64,000 bases of DNA from CAJCIW01 sp963833965 (GTDB taxonomy: Bacteria; Chlamydiota; Chlamydiia; Chlamydiales; Rhabdochlamydiaceae), in assembly GCA_963833965.1 (NCBI GenBank), contig CAWHZZ010000003.1:1-64000 (forward strand), read 5' to 3'. Of this stretch, positions 15,236 through 24,007 are shown piece after piece. Positions within the stretch are counted from its first letter, which is position 1, and every line of letters starts with the position of its first letter. The position numbers and the translations under genes are program-made. The notes under the pieces were generated by a model. It did no database searches. It was not told the origin of the DNA and was given only the letters and a program-made list of their open reading frames with translations.

Positions 15236-16624
15236 ATGATTCAGAAATTTGATGCCATCGTTATTGGAACTGGCCAGTCAGGCCCTTTCTTAGCGCAAAG
15301 TTTATGTCAAAATGGAAACAAAGTCGCCATTATTGAACAGGCTCGCTTCGGGGGAACCTGTATAAATTATGGGTGTACTCCTACTAAAACGTTGGTTGCC
15401 AATGCTAAAATTGTCCATTCCATACGCCAAGCTAAGATTTTTGGAATAAATATTGATCAGTTTCAGATAGATTATAAGGTAATTAAAGGGCGGAAAGATG
15501 CCTTAGTTAAGGACGGCACACAATGGGTTAAAAATTCGCTACAATCGATAAAAGGATGTACAGTATTGGGAGGGCATGCATCCTTTGAAGGGCCGCATCG
15601 AATTAAGGTTGGTCAGCAGGTTCTAGAAGGCAACCAGATTTTCATCAATGTTGGGGCTCGGGCAAATATTCCTCAAATACCCGGGCTACAAAAAATTCCT
15701 TATCTCACTAATGTGTCCCTTTTAGATTTGGACGACATTCCTGAGCATCTCTTGATTATAGGGGGTGGGTATATTGGTCTGGAATTTGCGCAAATTTTTC
15801 GTCGTTTCGGCAGTAGGGTTACAGTCATCCAGAGAAATCCTTCCGTAATGCCTAAAGAAGACCAAAATGTCTCTAATGCAATTAAAGAGATTTTGGAAAA
15901 GGAAGGGATTGAATTTTATACAAATGCTACTAAATCGACGATTCTTCCAGAGTCCCGGGAAGGAAGTATTCTTATTCAACTGGTACAAAATGGAAAAGAT
16001 CAGACAGTGTCGGGCACACATTTGTTAATCGCCACAGGTAGAATCCCTAACACAGATACCCTAGACTTAAATAAAGCAGGAATTGAAGTGGATGAGCGTG
16101 GATATATTAAAGTCGATGATCAGCTGCACACATCTCAACCGCATATTTGGGCTCTTGGCGACTGCAATGGAAAGGGGGCTTTTACACATACATCTTATAA
16201 TGACTTTGAAATCGTAAAGGCGAATTTGCTAGAAAATGGATCGCGAAAAATCAGTGATCGCATCCCCATTTACGCACTTTTTACTGATCCACCCTTAGGA
16301 AGAGTAGGGTTAACCGAGAAGGATGCTGTGCATTTGTATGAAGATGTTTTGGTTGCTAACCTGCCCATGACCTCCGTGGCACGAGCCAGGGAAAAAGGTG
16401 AAACCGAGGGTTTCCTAAAAATTGTAGTCGACGGAAAAACTAAGCTGATTTTAGGCGCTGCTTTTTTAGGAACAACCTGCGATGAGGTTGTCCAATTGAT
16501 TGCCGTGATCATGGCCGCTAAGGTTCCTTATACTGTGATCGAGAGAACAGTTCTCATTCATCCGACTGTTTCTGAAATGCTTCCAACACTATTATCAAAA
16601 TTGGGACGTGAGGCAAGCAAATGA
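15236..16624 (+). CDS. Pyridine nucleotide-disulfide oxidoreductase, mercuric-reductase-like
   Basis: 462 residues from ATG 15236, which has AAAAGGAGAAA upstream. The FAD-binding motif is IVIGTGQSGPFLAQSL, the redox-active pair is in GGTCINYGCTPTKTLVANA (CxxxxC), the NAD(P)H-binding motif is LIIGGGYIGLEFAQIF and the FAD ATG/GD motifs are LLIATGRIPNT and IWALGDCNG. The C-terminal dimer domain carries the HPT motif (LIHPTVSEMLPTL), which supplies the acid/base histidine. It lacks the HMA domain and C-terminal cysteine pair of true MerA, so mercury reduction is not supported; a lipoamide/glutathione-like or unknown disulfide is possible. Confidence 0.85.
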   Translation: MIQKFDAIVIGTGQSGPFLAQSLCQNGNKVAIIEQARFGGTCINYGCTPTKTLVANAKIVHSIRQAKIFGINIDQFQIDYKVIKGRKDALVKDGTQWVKNSLQSIKGCTVLGGHASFEGPHRIKVGQQVLEGNQIFINVGARANIPQIPGLQKIPYLTNVSLLDLDDIPEHLLIIGGGYIGLEFAQIFRRFGSRVTVIQRNPSVMPKEDQNVSNAIKEILEKEGIEFYTNATKSTILPESREGSILIQLVQNGKDQTVSGTHLLIATGRIPNTDTLDLNKAGIEVDERGYIKVDDQLHTSQPHIWALGDCNGKGAFTHTSYNDFEIVKANLLENGSRKISDRIPIYALFTDPPLGRVGLTEKDAVHLYEDVLVANLPMTSVARAREKGETEGFLKIVVDGKTKLILGAAFLGTTCDEVVQLIAVIMAAKVPYTVIERTVLIHPTVSEMLPTLLSKLGREASK

Positions 16625-16634
16625 TCGACGTTGG

Positions 16635-17000
16635 CTAGTGCAGCAGCGATTCCCAATTTGCTGGAACTTTTCCTGCCGGTCCAGGTACGGGTTGATCAAT
16701 CGGATGTGAATGGGGGGGAGGCAACTCCACACCCGCAATCATCTTTTGCGTCTCGTAATCGTAGAACCAATCTTCACCTGGCTCAAAGCTGCAAATGATC
16801 TGATGCCCTGTTTCTGCCGCATGCTTGGACGCATGCCGGCCCGGAGAACTGTCACAGCAACCGATGTGCCCGCAATTCGCACACCGACGGAGATGGAACC
16901 ACCACCCTTTGGGTAACGCCGAGCATTCGACGCACCCATCTCCGCTCGGCTTTGAATCGGGATTAATTCCACGACTATCTTTTTCCATGTTCGTGTTCAC
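16635..17000 (-). CDS. UBP-type zinc-finger protein
   Basis: 121 residues, nearly all one ZnF-UBP domain: GCVECSALPKGWWFHLRRCA, CGHIGCCDSSPGRHASKHAA, then TGHQIICSFEPGEDWFYDY. The cysteine and histidine ligands of the zinc site are all visible. In eukaryotes this domain binds the ubiquitin C-terminus; free-standing bacterial versions are common and their role is unknown. The protein is cytosolic (no signal). It is the last gene of a minus-strand group with the oxidoreductase and the DJ-1/glyoxalase fusion, 11 bp after the oxidoreductase stop. Confidence 0.85.
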   Translation of the reverse strand: MNTNMEKDSRGINPDSKPSGDGCVECSALPKGWWFHLRRCANCGHIGCCDSSPGRHASKHAAETGHQIICSFEPGEDWFYDYETQKMIAGVELPPPHSHPIDQPVPGPAGKVPANWESLLH

Positions 17001-17011
17001 AAATTACAATC

Positions 17012-17914
17012 TTAAGGAACCAGCAAGATCTTCCCGATCCCACCCTTCTGCGCCATTGCATGAGCCTTGGCCGCCTCACTGAGTGGTAGTTTCAGGCCAA
17101 TCGGGATTGCCATCTTGCCATCTCGCACCGCTTCGGCCATGAATTCAAGCGTTTTCCTGTCGAATTTCGAGAATACTTTCACCACCTTTACAGAGGGATA
17201 CTCTGCGGCATTCTGTGGTGTCCCGACAACCGATGCATAGATTCCTCCCGGCTTGACCTTGGCTATGAGCTTTTCGGCTGTTTTGCCGCCGACCGCATCC
17301 GCCACTGCATCGAGTGGCGCAAGATTTGCAATCGCGGTGTCGTCGTCTGTAGCGATGACTTGATCCGCGCCGACCGTCTTCGCGACGTCGAACTGTCTCT
17401 TCAAAACTCCTGCGATCACACTCGCCCCGCGCGCCTTCGCGGTGAATACCGCCGAACGTCCGACATTTCCAGCAGCACCTAAGATAAGAACCGTCTTGCC
17501 AGCTTGGACACCCGTAGCTAAGAGAAGCTGGTTGCCAGTCGTCGTCACGAGCGGCAGCGCCGCTGCTTCGATCAAATCGAACCCTTTGGGAACTTTCGCT
17601 AGAACAGCGGCTTTCACGACACAGAGTTCGGCATAAGTATCATCTGCCATAGCGAAAACTTTGTCGCCTACATAGAAGCCTTCGACTCCCGTCCCAATCT
17701 TGACCACAGTACCTGCGATATCAACTCCGATAAGCCCTGGAAACTTGATGGGGTACCAATCTTTCGTTAATCCGGCACGACGCTTGTAGTCAATCGGATT
17801 CACACTCGCTCCAGCGACTTTGATCAGCACCTCGCCCAGACCAGGAACAGGATCTGGGTATTCTTCCCACTTGAGCACTTCAGGACCGCCATATTGGTGG
17901 ACAACGATCGCTTT
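17012..17914 (-). CDS. NADP-dependent quinone-oxidoreductase-type (zinc-less MDR) enzyme
   Basis: About 300 residues from ATG 17914 (MKAIVVHQYGGPEVLKWEEY). The fold is that of medium-chain reductases: GroES-like domain with GASVNPIDYKRRAGL and FPGLIGVDIAGTVVKIG, then the nucleotide-binding glycine motif VLILGAAGNVGRSAV. No catalytic or structural zinc cysteines are present, as in quinone oxidoreductases and enone/aldehyde reductases. The start lies within the last codons of the upstream DJ-1/glyoxalase fusion gene, so the two are translationally coupled. Context suggests a part in reactive carbonyl removal. Base composition of this gene group looks more GC-rich than the flanks, which may indicate transfer. 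Confidence 0.85.
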   Translation of the reverse strand, partial: KAIVVHQYGGPEVLKWEEYPDPVPGLGEVLIKVAGASVNPIDYKRRAGLTKDWYPIKFPGLIGVDIAGTVVKIGTGVEGFYVGDKVFAMADDTYAELCVVKAAVLAKVPKGFDLIEAAALPLVTTTGNQLLLATGVQAGKTVLILGAAGNVGRSAVFTAKARGASVIAGVLKRQFDVAKTVGADQVIATDDDTAIANLAPLDAVADAVGGKTAEKLIAKVKPGGIYASVVGTPQNAAEYPSVKVVKVFSKFDRKTLEFMAEAVRDGKMAIPIGLKLPLSEAAKAHAMAQKGGIGKILLVP

Positions 17915-17934
17915 CATTTTTTCAGCTCCGAGTA

Positions 17935-19077
17935 TCAACCGTATTTCATTGTGGTGCTTTGTCCAACCTCGATGATGTAACCGTCAGGATCTCGGATGTA
18001 GCAGCGTATCTCACCGTACTTGGGGATCGGTTCTGTGATGAACTCGGCTCCACGACTTTTCCATAATTTGTGGCACGCTTGAATGTCTGCAACGCGGATA
18101 TTCAAAAAGCTGTTAATGTGATTTGGATCGGGGACGCTGAGGGTTACCGTCGGCTTGTCCGGGGTAGGCCCGCCTCCCACATTGACAAGCATCCAGGTAT
18201 TGGCGATCTGAAGGTATCCGGGCGCTCCCTTGGCGTCTCCTCTGCTCAGAATGCGAGCGCCGAATACTTTTTCGTAGTATCGAACCGATCGTTCAATATC
18301 GGAGACGGTGAGAAAATAGGCGACGGAAATACCCTCCTGCGGAGGCATCTCATAACTCTTCTGTTCGATTTGTACGCTGTTGATCGACGACTTCAATCCT
18401 GATGCATTCAAGAGTTTTAAGAGCGTTTGAGCCGCGGACGTCGATGATGCAGGGTTCTGGCCGGTGATGAGACGGCCATCAATGACGACGAAAGACTGCC
18501 AGTTCATCTTCTTCTCAAATATGGCGCCAAGTCTCATCAATTCATTTTCGACCAGGAACGGTACAACGTGAGTGAGCTTCACCTCTTCTTCCTCGCCGTT
18601 CGTAAAGCCGGTGACATGTTTCCCTTTCACGAGAGGCTCGCCTTTGTATGTGACATGACGAAGGACACCAGGTGCGTGACAGACCATCGCTACCAACTTT
18701 CCAGAGTTATAGAATGATTCAATCAGAGCTTTCGAAACCGGGCTCTCGGCCAGGTCCCACATAGGACCGTGTCCGCCAGGATAGAAGACCGCGTCGTAAT
18801 CTTCTGATTTCATATCCGCCAGGGGACGAGTGTTAGCGAGCGCCTTCTGTGCGCTCTCATCTTTTTTGAATCGCGTCATCGCGGAGGTTTGGTTTTCCGG
18901 AAGATCGCTTTTCGGATCGAGCGGTGGCTGTCCGCCTTTTGGTGAAGCAAGCGTCAGATCGATCCCGGCATCTTTGAAAACAAAATAAGGGGCCGCAAAT
19001 TCTTCCAACCAGAATCCTGTTTTTCGGCCTGTGCTGCCGAGTTGATCATGCGAGGTTAAGACCATCAAGATTTTCAT
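17935..19077 (-). CDS. DJ-1/PfpI (Hsp31-type) domain fused to a VOC/glyoxalase domain
   Basis: 380 residues with two enzymatic folds. Residues about 1-227 form a DJ-1/PfpI domain: KILMVLTSHDQLGSTGRKTG, AVFYPGGHGPMWDLAE, and the nucleophile elbow LVAMVCHAPGVL with the catalytic cysteine; this arrangement is that of Hsp31/glyoxalase III-like enzymes. Residues about 250-375 form a VOC domain (VAYFLTVSDIERSVRYYEKV, ending IRCYIRDPDGYIIEVGQS with the metal-site glutamate). Both domain types act on methylglyoxal or related carbonyls in other systems. It is the first gene of a three-gene minus-strand operon. The frame runs uninterrupted through the linker, so the fusion looks real. Confidence 0.85.
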   Translation of the reverse strand: MKILMVLTSHDQLGSTGRKTGFWLEEFAAPYFVFKDAGIDLTLASPKGGQPPLDPKSDLPENQTSAMTRFKKDESAQKALANTRPLADMKSEDYDAVFYPGGHGPMWDLAESPVSKALIESFYNSGKLVAMVCHAPGVLRHVTYKGEPLVKGKHVTGFTNGEEEEVKLTHVVPFLVENELMRLGAIFEKKMNWQSFVVIDGRLITGQNPASSTSAAQTLLKLLNASGLKSSINSVQIEQKSYEMPPQEGISVAYFLTVSDIERSVRYYEKVFGARILSRGDAKGAPGYLQIANTWMLVNVGGGPTPDKPTVTLSVPDPNHINSFLNIRVADIQACHKLWKSRGAEFITEPIPKYGEIRCYIRDPDGYIIEVGQSTTMKYG

Positions 19078-19148
19078 ATTTTTCCTTATTAAAAACTCGA
19101 ATTTCCTATGTGAACCTTTGGGAATTGAAATCTTATCTACCAGGAACT

Positions 19149-19214
19149 GTACGCTCGAGCGCCCGCCCTTAACCGTGGAAGAATCTCCTCCTTTACAAGG
19201 AGGAATTCTTCAAT
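19149..19214 (+). repeat. Dispersed palindromic repeat R1, copy 2
   Basis: Reads GTACGCTCGAGCGCCCGCCC, TTAACCGTGGAAGAATC, then CTCCTCCTTTACAAGGAGGA and ATTCTTCAAT. It agrees with copies 1 and 3 apart from a few substitutions, and lacks the ~63 bp present in copy 3 between two GCGC tetramers. It lies upstream of the DJ-1 fusion operon. Confidence 0.75.
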
Positions 19215-19568
19215 CAACTGATAGGTGTAAATAATTTTTATTGGTAGCGTAAGACCCTAATCCGGTCAAGTGCTTTTTCCTAAGATTGAGTGAGCCAGCC
19301 GTTCCCAAATTTATGGAGCCACTTAGAAACTGGGGAACAAGTGGATTTAGGAGCTGCGTTTTGGGAGGCTGTAGGTAAAGTGGCCGATTGAGTCATATCT
19401 TTGATCCTCGCTTTTTTTGAGCCTCGTGGGTTTTTTAAGTGAAATGTTTTTTTATCCGAAGGACGCGAGAAAGCTCGGCTCTGAAGGACCGAGTTTTCTC
19501 GCGTCCTTCGGATAAGCCGTTCCAGATTTTGACGCCGAAATTACTCTAAAAACTTTTGAGATGGAGCA
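19215..19568. other. Intergenic stretch with a large hairpin
   Basis: No gene was seen. The main feature is the 64-bp palindrome at 19452-19515. The rest is unremarkable. Confidence 0.4.
19452..19515. repeat. 64-bp palindrome with 27-bp stem
   Basis: The left arm TTATCCGAAGGACGCGAGAA(AGCTCGG) pairs with the right arm (CCGAGTT)TTCTCGCGTCCTTCGGATAA with a single mismatch and a 10-base loop. No T-run follows on either strand directly, so it is more like a REP/BIME or binding-site palindrome than a terminator. Confidence 0.75.
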
Positions 19569-19868
19569 CTAGAAACCGGAATCAATTTTCGTTACCAAAT
19601 AAACCATACTCATACTCAATACAAATCCAGGCGTGAACTGTATAAAACCTCTATAAATAGCTTCCTTGCCAATCTCTACATGGCGTGTTGATAATTGATT
19701 GTAATACGGATTATTGCTGTATTTCATGTATTGACTAAATAAGAGTTGCATTGAGCCTAATCCTAGATTTGTAATGCCTTTCAATTCAGTAACGACTGGA
19801 AAATAAGGGGAAGGCTGGCGAATTCCATTCGCAAATTCTCTAAAATTCTTAACGGCAGATGCAGCCAT
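19569..19868 (-). CDS. Hypothetical protein, 99 residues, possible membrane helix
   Basis: It begins MAASAVKNFREFANGIRQPS and has a C-terminal hydrophobic segment (QFTPGFVLSMSMVYLVTKI) that could be one membrane helix. The centre contains an aromatic-rich stretch (SQYMKYSNNPYYNQLSTRH). There is a GGAGC ribosome binding site before the ATG. No family was recognised. It stands between the 64-bp palindrome and a decayed TPP-enzyme gene. The frame, site and composition support a real gene of unknown role. Confidence 0.55.
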   Translation of the reverse strand: MAASAVKNFREFANGIRQPSPYFPVVTELKGITNLGLGSMQLLFSQYMKYSNNPYYNQLSTRHVEIGKEAIYRGFIQFTPGFVLSMSMVYLVTKIDSGF

Positions 19869-20022
19869 AATGCTCCTTTTTTATTGAGACGATGTTTAAT
19901 TTAGTGGAAGGCCGGTGATTTCACCAGCATTTGTTGGGTATTTTGGTTTTTTCTTACATTTTCCTGCAAATTTTTTTTCTGAGTCGTTGGTAGTCACAAA
20001 ATTTTCCAGAGATTTCGCCAGT

Positions 20023-20830
20023 TTATCCGGTGTTTTCGAGGGCCTTCGCAATCTCCCAACTGACTGGCAATTCGACATCGCCGTTGATGCGCACGTTGAC
20101 GATCACTGGACCCTCTTCGACGGCAAGCGCTTTGTCGATCTCGTCGAAATCGTCTGGCCGGTTGACTCTATAGCCTTTGGCGCCAAAGCCGACGGCCAAT
20201 TTTTCGAAATCTGGCTGCGCGATTTCCGCATATTTCGTCGGTAAGCCTTTGTGGGCAAGGTCATGACGCTCTTGTCCCACAGCGTTGTCGTTGAACACGA
20301 AAACGGTGAGCGGCAGTTTGTGGCTGACCGCGGTATGGAAATCGGCCACGTTCATCATGAACGAGGCATCCCCGGTTAGATGTGTGACTCGCTTGCCGGG
20401 CCGCGCAAAGCAGGCGCCGAGTGCAATGCCTAAGCCCTGCCCAATGGCTCCGAAGTCTAGTCCGATCGACCAGTTGTCCGCGCTGGGGCTGCTCATGGCC
20501 TGACAAGTCACCATTGCGGAGTGTCCGCCGTCGAAGACAAGAATGCGATCGCGTTTCGGCAGCTTGTTTTCCAGGTAGGCAGCAGCGCGACGCGGGTCGA
20601 CCCACTTGCCGTCGTCGTAATTCACGGCCGTCGGCTTCCATTGCTTGATCTTCTGTGCTGTCTCCGCATCCGGCTTGCGATTCGGCTTGCCGCCCTCCTT
20701 CAGCCGATCGAGCAACGCCGCGACAGCCACTTTCGCGTCGACAAAAGACAATGGGTTCCCCTTTGCCCCAATCCTTGTAATGGATTTTGATCTCATGAGC
20801 ATGCTCTTTTCCAACTGTCAAGTAGTTCAT
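20023..20830 (-). pseudogene. Chimeric remnant: haloperoxidase-type hydrolase start joined to a TPP-enzyme C-terminus
   Basis: From ATG 20830 the first ~29 codons read MNYLTVGKEHAHEIKIHYKD followed by WGKGEPIVF, the N-terminus of non-heme haloperoxidase/alpha-beta hydrolases. Near 20743 the sequence switches, in another frame, to the C-terminal third of a thiamine-diphosphate enzyme of the acetolactate-synthase type: LVFDGGHSAMVTCQAM, FGAIGQGLGIALGACFARP, then the TPP motif THLTGDASFMMNVADFHTAV with GDAS and NDNAVG. The frame shift at the junction and the missing PYR and central domains show a deletion that fused two unrelated genes. No active enzyme is expected. Confidence 0.75.
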
Positions 20831-20981
20831 CGTTATTTCCTCATAAGTTTAGTGCTCTGCAACAAAAGTTTTGACATTTTCGCTGCATGAAAGCTCCGTA
20901 TAATCGACGATCGCAAGTTGAGTGGAAAAAAACTTTCTGAGCATAATTCACGTTTAACCTTTTTTCAGAAAATTATTCCAA

Positions 20982-21524
20982 TCAAAAGTTCTGAACAGCT
21001 CCGATGATTTTTTTGACTCTTTCCTCGACTGTTCCCGTCGCCTCCAACACGTTTGTCGTCATGAGATCAAGTGAATTCTCTATGATGAGCTCTCTCAATT
21101 TTTCATCGACAAGCTTGCGAAAGTACTTATCCTCTGAAGCGGGAATTGGAATGCGATCTGGACTTTCCAAGGGCAAGAATGCAATGAGGTCTAAAAAGGG
21201 GAGCGCCGCTGTTATTCGCGATTCCCATTTTTCACCATCGAACTCAATAGCATTAATTTCTGCAATTGCCTGGGCGTAACCTAAAAAGTCGATCGGGCTG
21301 CGCTCAAAGAGTGCCAAGGGCGGGCTTTGCTTGATCAAAAGAATCGAATAGTCCAACTGCTCTTCGAATTCCTGGATCGTTGGAGGATCTGAAAATTGAC
21401 GGCCTAATTCCGCTAAAGCCCAATATGGCTCGTCGTAGATCTCATAACCGGGCAATGCAATTTGAAGGGCTTGGAGAAGAGTAGATTTTCCTGAATAGTG
21501 TGTTCCTGACATAGCAATTCGCAT
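20982..21524 (-). CDS. P-loop NTPase / NadR-like AAA kinase-type protein
   Basis: About 180 residues from ATG 21524 (MRIAMSGTHYSGKSTLLQAL). The Walker A motif is GTHYSGKST; YEIYDEPYWALAELGRQFSD and ALFERSPIDFLGYAQAIAE resemble the substrate-lid and Walker B-like regions of NadR/nucleoside-kinase-type AAA_28 proteins. Later DRIPIPASEDKYFRKLVDE and NVLEATGTVEERV are family-like. The substrate is unknown. The start lies immediately after the truncated hydrolase remnant at 21526-21840, whose frame runs into it. Cytosolic. Confidence 0.7.
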   Translation of the reverse strand: MRIAMSGTHYSGKSTLLQALQIALPGYEIYDEPYWALAELGRQFSDPPTIQEFEEQLDYSILLIKQSPPLALFERSPIDFLGYAQAIAEINAIEFDGEKWESRITAALPFLDLIAFLPLESPDRIPIPASEDKYFRKLVDEKLRELIIENSLDLMTTNVLEATGTVEERVKKIIGAVQNF

Positions 21525-21525
21525 T

Positions 21526-21840
21526 TTAGTAGCCGGCTCGGTCATAACTGCATACTCTAGCAAATTTGGACGCCTGTTGTTGAACTAAGGCCCATCCCAG
21601 CGAAGTACCACTTAAACCGGCATCTAAAACTACAGTAGGGCCACTTGTTCCTGTAGAATGGATATGTAATCGGTATCCTCCGACGTCAACCAATATTCCT
21701 CGAGGAGGAAAACGGTAGTCGTCAATCAGAGTTGCAACCTTTTGGTATGAAAAGAGGCTGATAATGATTAAAAGAAAAAAAATTCCGATTATATACACTG
21801 TTATTGACCTGACCCCCAAAAAGCGGTAATCATCAATCAT
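21526..21840 (-). pseudogene. Alpha/beta hydrolase, N-terminal fragment with membrane anchor
   Basis: 104 residues: one membrane helix (SITVYIIGIFFLLIIISLFS) and then the start of an alpha/beta hydrolase (GGYRLHIHSTGTSGPTVVLD, SLGWALVQQQASKFARVCSY, DRAGY). Family proteins continue for another ~200 residues including the GxSxG nucleophile, all absent. The frame ends at YDRAGY right beside the start codon of the NTPase gene, so a deletion removed the rest. A phrase coding (L/I)DDYRF occurs twice, at its start and about residue 38, suggesting a local duplication. Confidence 0.7.
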
Positions 21841-22657
21841 TGGAGCGACTTTTTGATAAAAGTTTATCCCAATAATTCTGCATCTCTTTAGAAAAATGCT
21901 TTTTTACGTATTTCAAATTAATGTCGGATTGAGGGCCTTCTGTATCTATAAATGCAAATTTCCCATGTTTTGTAAATGGAACATTGCGAATTAAGTGGAG
22001 CACACTTTTTCCCCCATACCCCTTTTTTATAATAGAATATAATTCATCTAGGTGTTTGCGTTTAATGCCATTTTTCCACATCAAGTAGGATTCTTTATGG
22101 CTTACAATTTCCATATCCTTGGCCACTAGAATAAGAGGCTGAGGGTTCAAGGAGCTGGAATAAGGATAAAGAGGAAGAACATACAACCATTTATCCGGGA
22201 CTGAAAAATAGCGAATGTGTTTGTTCTTAATCACGTTTCTTATCTTTTTTGCTTCAGCACAACGACTTGCGAGCCATGACCAATGAGGAAGATGTTTACG
22301 GGAACGTTTTTCTGAATCAAGGGGCAGTTTAAACACATAACCTGGAATCGCTGGATGCCGAGCAACGATAATAAAACTATAAGGTTCAGGAAGAGCAATG
22401 ACTTCAAATCCCGCATCGACAAGTGTTCTCTCATTTTCAAGAACCCTTGACTGTGAAAAAATGAAATCAAGAGTTGCTTTAATTGGGTGATCAAGCGGAA
22501 TAAGATGGGGAGCGATTTTTAAACGCATTGGATCAGTAATTAACGGGTTGTCATGAAAATTCGGATAATTTTCTGTGACGTTGTCAATCGCGGGAAACGC
22601 ATAACAATTCCAACTTAAAACTAATAAGATAAAAGCATAAAGTCTGTTACACTTCAT
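21833..22657 (-). CDS. Secreted kinase-like family protein (paralogue A)
   Basis: 274 residues. Signal peptide MKCNRLYAFILLVLSWNCYA. Conserved blocks shared with paralogues at 41164 and 46715: IPLDHPIKATLDFIFSQSRV, AGFEVIALP, IIVARHPAIPGYVFKL, PDKWLYVLPLYP, then HLDELYSIIKKGYGGKSVLH, RNVPFTKHGKFAFIDTE. The lysine in YVFKL, the asparagine in RNVP and the aspartate in FIDTE are spaced as in kinase-like folds (beta-3 lysine, catalytic-loop Asn, metal-binding Asp); this is an inference from the pattern, not a family assignment. The ATG overlaps the stop of the upstream M20 peptidase gene (ATGA), so the two are coupled. Confidence 0.65.
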   Translation of the reverse strand: MKCNRLYAFILLVLSWNCYAFPAIDNVTENYPNFHDNPLITDPMRLKIAPHLIPLDHPIKATLDFIFSQSRVLENERTLVDAGFEVIALPEPYSFIIVARHPAIPGYVFKLPLDSEKRSRKHLPHWSWLASRCAEAKKIRNVIKNKHIRYFSVPDKWLYVLPLYPYSSSLNPQPLILVAKDMEIVSHKESYLMWKNGIKRKHLDELYSIIKKGYGGKSVLHLIRNVPFTKHGKFAFIDTEGPQSDINLKYVKKHFSKEMQNYWDKLLSKSRSND

Positions 22658-23817
22658 AGAGCTAACCGAACTAAAAACTTTAGTGATTTTTCCAGAGATT
22701 CTAATTCTGCATATTCGTTTTCAGCATGAAAACCCCCTCCCTTTAGTCCGTAGCCTGCAATCGTAGGGATGCCTTTGTTAATGAGCATGTAGCTTTCATT
22801 CGCAGGTCCTGAACCTTTCACTTTTGGATCATTGCCAAAGGTTGTTTGATGGACTTCATAGGCTTGTTTAATAAAAGCAGCGTCGGGATCGGAAAGAACT
22901 GCAGGAACATGTGTCTTTACTTGTAATGTAAATCCGCATGGAGGAGATATTTCTTTGGCATAACTCTCCATGAGGGCTAATATTTCTTCCAATGTCTGGC
23001 CAGGAAGGGTGCGTATATCGTAAAGAACATGAGCTTCATCGGGAATAACCGACTCTGCGAAACCACCATGCAATAGCGTAGGGGTGGCGACAAAGCGGTG
23101 CTCAAAATAAGGATTTTCCCCTGCAAGGTTAGCATTATGCATTCTTGTGATAAAGGAGTTGACATGATCAATCGCATTGTCTGCTTTTTTATTTCCTTTT
23201 CCCAGAAAACCCGAATGAGCGCTTTTTCCTTTAAAGGTGGCTTTAACTCTTACAACGCCCCGATGGCCGATGTTTAGAGAGAGATAGAGTTCATCTCCAC
23301 CCCCATAAGTATAGACAGCCCCTTTTGCTCTCAATCCTTTCTCTAAAACATATTTCAATCCGTATTCAGAATTTGCCCCACTCTCTTCGTCAACGACGCC
23401 TATGAATTTGGCAAGGTCTAGTAAGTTTAAATCTTTCAATATTTTAAGAGCGTAAACGCTCAAAGCGATTCCGCTTTTACAATCAATGACTCCTCTTCCA
23501 TGTAATCGGTTATCAGCAATTTTTCCGGAAAAAGGGGGAAAGAGCCACTTAGATATATTCCCCTCGGGGACTGTGTCTGTGTGAGCGATAAAAAGAAGGC
23601 TTTTGTCACTGGAAAATTCCTTCTTTTCACCGATATATATGTTGGGTCTTCCGATCATATTTTGATAAACCCCAAAGGGGAGATCCAATTTTTTAGCCTC
23701 TTCTTCGACCAGGCTGACAACCTCCTGCTCATCATTTTGACCATTTACAGAAGGAGTTTGAACCAATCTTTGTAGAAAGGCAACACAACCCTCTTTATAG
23801 GAATGATAATCAATCAC
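22654..23817 (-). CDS. M20-family metallopeptidase (ArgE/DapE/CPG2 type)
   Basis: 387 residues. The di-zinc site residues are visible in order: H in LLFIAHTDTVPEG with D, D in GRGVIDCKSGIAL, the catalytic/ligand pair in GVVDEESGANSEYG, and the C-terminal H in GGGFHAENEYAEL. The dimerisation (lid) domain lies in the centre (SLNIGHRGVVRVKATFKGKS and AHSGFLGKGNKKADNAIDHV). Such enzymes remove acyl groups or amino acids from small peptides. There is no signal peptide. The stop overlaps the start of the kinase-like gene A, so the pair is an operon. Confidence 0.9.
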   Translation of the reverse strand: MIDYHSYKEGCVAFLQRLVQTPSVNGQNDEQEVVSLVEEEAKKLDLPFGVYQNMIGRPNIYIGEKKEFSSDKSLLFIAHTDTVPEGNISKWLFPPFSGKIADNRLHGRGVIDCKSGIALSVYALKILKDLNLLDLAKFIGVVDEESGANSEYGLKYVLEKGLRAKGAVYTYGGGDELYLSLNIGHRGVVRVKATFKGKSAHSGFLGKGNKKADNAIDHVNSFITRMHNANLAGENPYFEHRFVATPTLLHGGFAESVIPDEAHVLYDIRTLPGQTLEEILALMESYAKEISPPCGFTLQVKTHVPAVLSDPDAAFIKQAYEVHQTTFGNDPKVKGSGPANESYMLINKGIPTIAGYGLKGGGFHAENEYAELESLEKSLKFLVRLAL

Positions 23818-24007
23818 GGATACCGATACGTTGACGCTCTTTGGTCAAAGATTATCAAAAATAGGGAGCTTCATCCAGTCAAAAGTCTGTTAACTTTCGC
23901 TACACTTAATCCTTTGTGGTTAAACATAAATTTTGGCAGACTTCTTTAGGTGAAAACATGCTCGCTTCCACTCTCCGCAAGAGTGAAGAGCATAAAAGGA
24001 GGTTGCT

